Translations under genes and position numbers: made by a program | Assembly: GCA_963082975.1 (NCBI GenBank) | Contig: OY720344.1 | Coordinates: 31,345,172 to 31,409,171, forward strand | DNA: 64,000 bases | Reading direction: 5' to 3' | Source: Labia minor | Lineage: Eukaryota; Arthropoda; Insecta; Dermaptera; Spongiphoridae | In this document: piece after piece, positions 63,301 to 64,000 of the stretch | How the letters are laid out: each line of letters opens with the position of its first letter | Position numbering within the stretch: the stretch's first letter is position 1 | Notes under the pieces: generated by a model | Told to the model about the DNA's origin: nothing | Seen by the model: only the letters and a program-made list of their open reading frames with translations | Databases searched by the model: none

Positions 63301-63824
63301 ACAAAATTGAATATTATTCTCTTTCCATTTTTTTGGTTTATTAATTAAAATTTATATTAAAGTTATGATTTATTGTAAATTTATGTTTGTTTGCAAATAA
63401 AAGACATATTCATATTAACAAAATAAACTTATTATTAATTATTATTATACAATAACAGTAAGATGAAGATTATATTACTATTAAGAAGACATTTATAATA
63501 TAAATTTATAATATTAAAAATATTTCATTGTTTTAGGAATCCAAACGACGATTGACGAATCTTCTCGAAGCAATGTCATGCCGAGTGTGTATGGATAGGG
63601 GAATTGATACAGCATTTTTTCCTTGTGGTCACGTAATGACATGTTCAGTATGTGCCGCTCGATGTGAACGTTGCCCATTATGCCGCGGGCCAATAAGACA
63701 GGCACAAAGGATATATTTACCTGTTGAATTAACAGCAACTCTACAAGTAGATTCAGAGGGTGTTATGAATTCGTCATCTAGCGGGTTTCCTTTTCCATCA
63801 TCTCCTCAACCCTCAACTAGTTAA
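38770..63824 (+). CDS. MYLIP: FERM-RING E3 ubiquitin ligase, MYLIP (IDOL)/Dnr1 family, complete
   Basis: Seven exons (38770-38856, 38939-39132, 48323-48548, 58467-58666, 62530-62746, 62919-63173, 63537-63824) give 488 residues. MYLIP/IDOL ubiquitinates lipoprotein receptors in mammals; the insect homologue Dnr1 restrains the Imd-pathway caspase Dredd. Seen here: FERM F1 from MWCIVSQPN with DYFGLKF and LWLNLR; F2 from [13 protein letters not shown]3 with [32 protein letters not shown] and [16 protein letters not shown]; then a Pro/Ser linker. A C3HC4 RING at about residues 408-442 has Cys/His ligands CxxC, C-x-H, CxxC and CPLC. After it comes IYLPVEL, like the VYLP strand of the mammalian RING dimer. 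All metal ligands are intact, so it should be active. A leader uORF may regulate it. Confidence 0.95.
38939..39132 (+). CDS. MYLIP: MYLIP exon 2, FERM F1
   Basis: It encodes [18 protein letters not shown], then [12 protein letters not shown] and [18 protein letters not shown], with the last Arg codon split AG/G. Confidence 0.95.
42050..42190 (-). repeat. Fragment of hairpin-ended element C
   Basis: The reverse complement of 42095-42150 (ACTGATGCATTAAGTAAATA, then CATCAAAATCCGTTGAGCCG with small changes) matches 14010-14065. Only a short internal fragment is retained. Confidence 0.65.
43920..44165. promoter_or_regulatory. GC-rich unique patch in intron 2, candidate cis-regulatory module
   Basis: About 245 bases near 55% GC in an intron that is otherwise about 20% GC. 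It contains a consensus AP-1 site TGAGTCA, an E-box CACGTG and ACGTGCGTG-like motifs, with no repeat ends and no convincing coding frame (two overlapping minus ORFs have no similarity I recognise). It could be an enhancer, an alternative promoter or an unrecognised exon. Confidence 0.35.
44846..46131 (+). mobile_element. pogo-like Tc1/mariner-superfamily element, decayed
   Basis: The ends are inverted repeats GGTAAGGTTGCTCAAGTCGT (starting 44847, and inverted ending 46130), flanked by TA (44844-44845, 46132-46133). The motif AAGTCGTACC recurs in both orientations inside (near 45209, 45233, 45890, 45937). The plus strand around 45520-45790 decodes, with frameshifts, to a C-terminus: SPIE-type basic linker, [15 protein letters not shown], then [20 protein letters not shown]. 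CxxC...C-x-LW-H-xxC is a PHD-like zinc finger found at the end of some pogo/Tigger transposases. The DDE core is deleted. Confidence 0.75.
47733..48117. mobile_element. Long-TIR MITE (GGTAATTG family), copy 2
   Basis: Ends GGTAATTGTTTACAAAACGG and its near-complement are flanked by the perfect 8-bp duplication TAATCTTC (47725-47732, 48118-48125). The TIRs are about 130 bp. The centre is shorter than in copy 1 (385 against 529 bp). It lies about 200 bases upstream of MYLIP exon 3. Confidence 0.88.
48323..48548 (+). CDS. MYLIP: MYLIP exon 3, FERM F2
   Basis: It completes Arg and encodes [40 protein letters not shown] and [11 protein letters not shown], ending before GTAAGT. Confidence 0.95.
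53419..53900 (+). mobile_element. Mariner-derived mini-element, copy 3
   Basis: The left end ACGATGGCAGATCAATAAGT and inverted right end TTATTGACCTGCTCTCG match copies 1 and 2. The inside keeps the leader (CTCTTAAATGAAATG, CAGCAGG) and a decayed C-terminal transposase (CTCCCTCATCCG..TATTC..CGGATTTAGCC). The end is shortened by a further deletion. Its 3' flank matches that of copy 1. A second mariner 3' end follows at 54050-54110. Confidence 0.8.
54590..54720. promoter_or_regulatory. GC-richer unique patch in intron 3
   Basis: A complex, non-repetitive stretch (CAGCACTCGTGCCATTATTC, GGCCCACGCACTGACCTCC) in AT-rich surroundings. No frame, splice or repeat signals. A candidate conserved non-coding element. 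Confidence 0.3.
57431..57690. mobile_element. 260-bp element with 31-bp inverted ends
   Basis: The left end TAGGAAAATAGCATTTGTCT...AAAAGCC is matched by its inverted copy on the right with about two differences. No clear target duplication. The interior decodes briefly to [19 protein letters not shown], a zinc-knuckle-like string, so it may be an internally deleted transposon. Confidence 0.7.
58467..58666 (+). CDS. MYLIP: MYLIP exon 4, start of FERM F3
   Basis: It encodes [20 protein letters not shown], then a Ser/Thr/Gly-rich loop (58551-58615) and [19 protein letters not shown]. The loop is about 16-18 residues longer than in human MYLIP, where the strand runs directly into GVGPEG. Confidence 0.94.
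58667..62529 (+). other. MYLIP intron 4 (3.9 kb)
   Basis: AT-rich. The only patch of higher complexity is 61320-61420 (ATTAATGGCGGCCTCCCTTG), with local inverted repeats AAGGG/CCCTT and TTCAAGG/CCTTGAA. Short ORFs at 60103-60469 are Ile/Phe-rich and random-looking. Confidence 0.5.
62530..62746 (+). CDS. MYLIP: MYLIP exon 5, F3 core
   Basis: It encodes [20 protein letters not shown] and [20 protein letters not shown] to IRDIK, ending before GTAAGT. It matches the human [21 protein letters not shown] block. Confidence 0.96.
62919..63173 (+). CDS. MYLIP: MYLIP exon 6, linker
   Basis: 85 codons. [20 protein letters not shown] and RALYQTG are conserved. The Pro/Ser-rich linker [14 protein letters not shown] to CSGQKCQ follows. 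Confidence 0.96.
63537..63824 (+). CDS. MYLIP: MYLIP exon 7, RING and stop
   Basis: It encodes [30 protein letters not shown] and CERCPLCR (C3HC4 RING), IYLPVEL, and a Ser/Pro-rich tail of about 30 residues to TAA at 63822-63824. The tail is longer than in human, which ends soon after the VYLP strand. Confidence 0.96.
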   Translation, partial: ESKRRLTNLLEAMSCRVCMDRGIDTAFFPCGHVMTCSVCAARCERCPLCRGPIRQAQRIYLPVELTATLQVDSEGVMNSSSSGFPFPSSPQPSTS

Positions 63825-64000
63825 ACAAATACTTCACAAACTTTCACCCCTCTTTTATGTCTTGTTCATCCTTTATTTCTTATATATTCATTCTTAATAT
63901 GGTTCTATTTAAATGATTGAAAAAACAAAACAAAAAGAAAGCAAAATTGTTTTTATAAAAAAGGACTATTTATAAAAAAAAATACTCTATATTTTTTATT
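63825..64000 (+). other. MYLIP 3' UTR start
   Basis: AT-rich sequence after the stop. No AATAAA is visible in the 176 bases left, so the poly(A) site lies beyond the window. Confidence 0.6.

Noticed and set aside
63514..63738. 74-codon minus-strand ORF
   Set aside because: Shadow of the MYLIP RING exon.
1..64000. CRISPR arrays, prokaryotic operons or anti-phage systems
   Set aside because: The direct repeats present are microsatellites and transposon copies; genes are spliced and eukaryotic.

Overview
The window is animal nuclear DNA. It is very AT-rich, genes are split by introns from about 60 bases to 18.9 kb with GT-AG borders, and the introns are full of decayed DNA transposons, among them several mariner copies. 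The proteins are arthropod-like: the E3 ligase here starts MWCIV, like insect Dnr1. Base composition, mariner load and intron style suggest a copepod such as the salmon louse Lepeophtheirus. That name is an inference.

Three genes, all on the plus strand, can be assembled exon by exon. (1) About 1.5-29.6 kb: the 3' four-fifths of an SLC7 L-type amino-acid transporter light chain. Its first exons lie before the window, and it has two alternative last exons. (2) 34.9-36.7 kb: a compact five-exon PRC1/Ase1-type gene that appears to keep little more than the microtubule-binding spectrin domain. (3) 38.8-63.8 kb: a complete seven-exon FERM-RING E3 ubiquitin ligase of the MYLIP (IDOL)/Dnr1 family, 488 residues. 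An antisense ORF of unknown function, interrupted by one amber codon, lies at 42-476.

The rest is intron and intergenic DNA. The 18.9 kb SLC7 intron holds a tRNA-derived SINE just upstream of it, a 3.2 kb transposon with perfect 8-bp target duplications containing MULE-type transposase remnants and a nested mariner, two mariner-derived mini-elements, three elements with hairpin ends whose short terminal repeats covary, and a long-inverted-repeat MITE. A second copy of that MITE, again with 8-bp duplications, sits in a MYLIP intron. The MYLIP introns also hold a pogo-like element with a PHD-like zinc-finger remnant, a 260-bp inverted-repeat element, another mariner mini-element, and several GC-richer unique patches that may be regulatory.

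The three genes have unrelated roles (amino-acid uptake, spindle midzone, receptor or immune-protein ubiquitination), and nothing suggests they act together. I see no CRISPR, operon, rRNA or intact tRNA. The most noteworthy signals are the alternative SLC7 C-termini, the reduced PRC1 gene, the covarying-end elements and the 8-bp-TSD MITE family.
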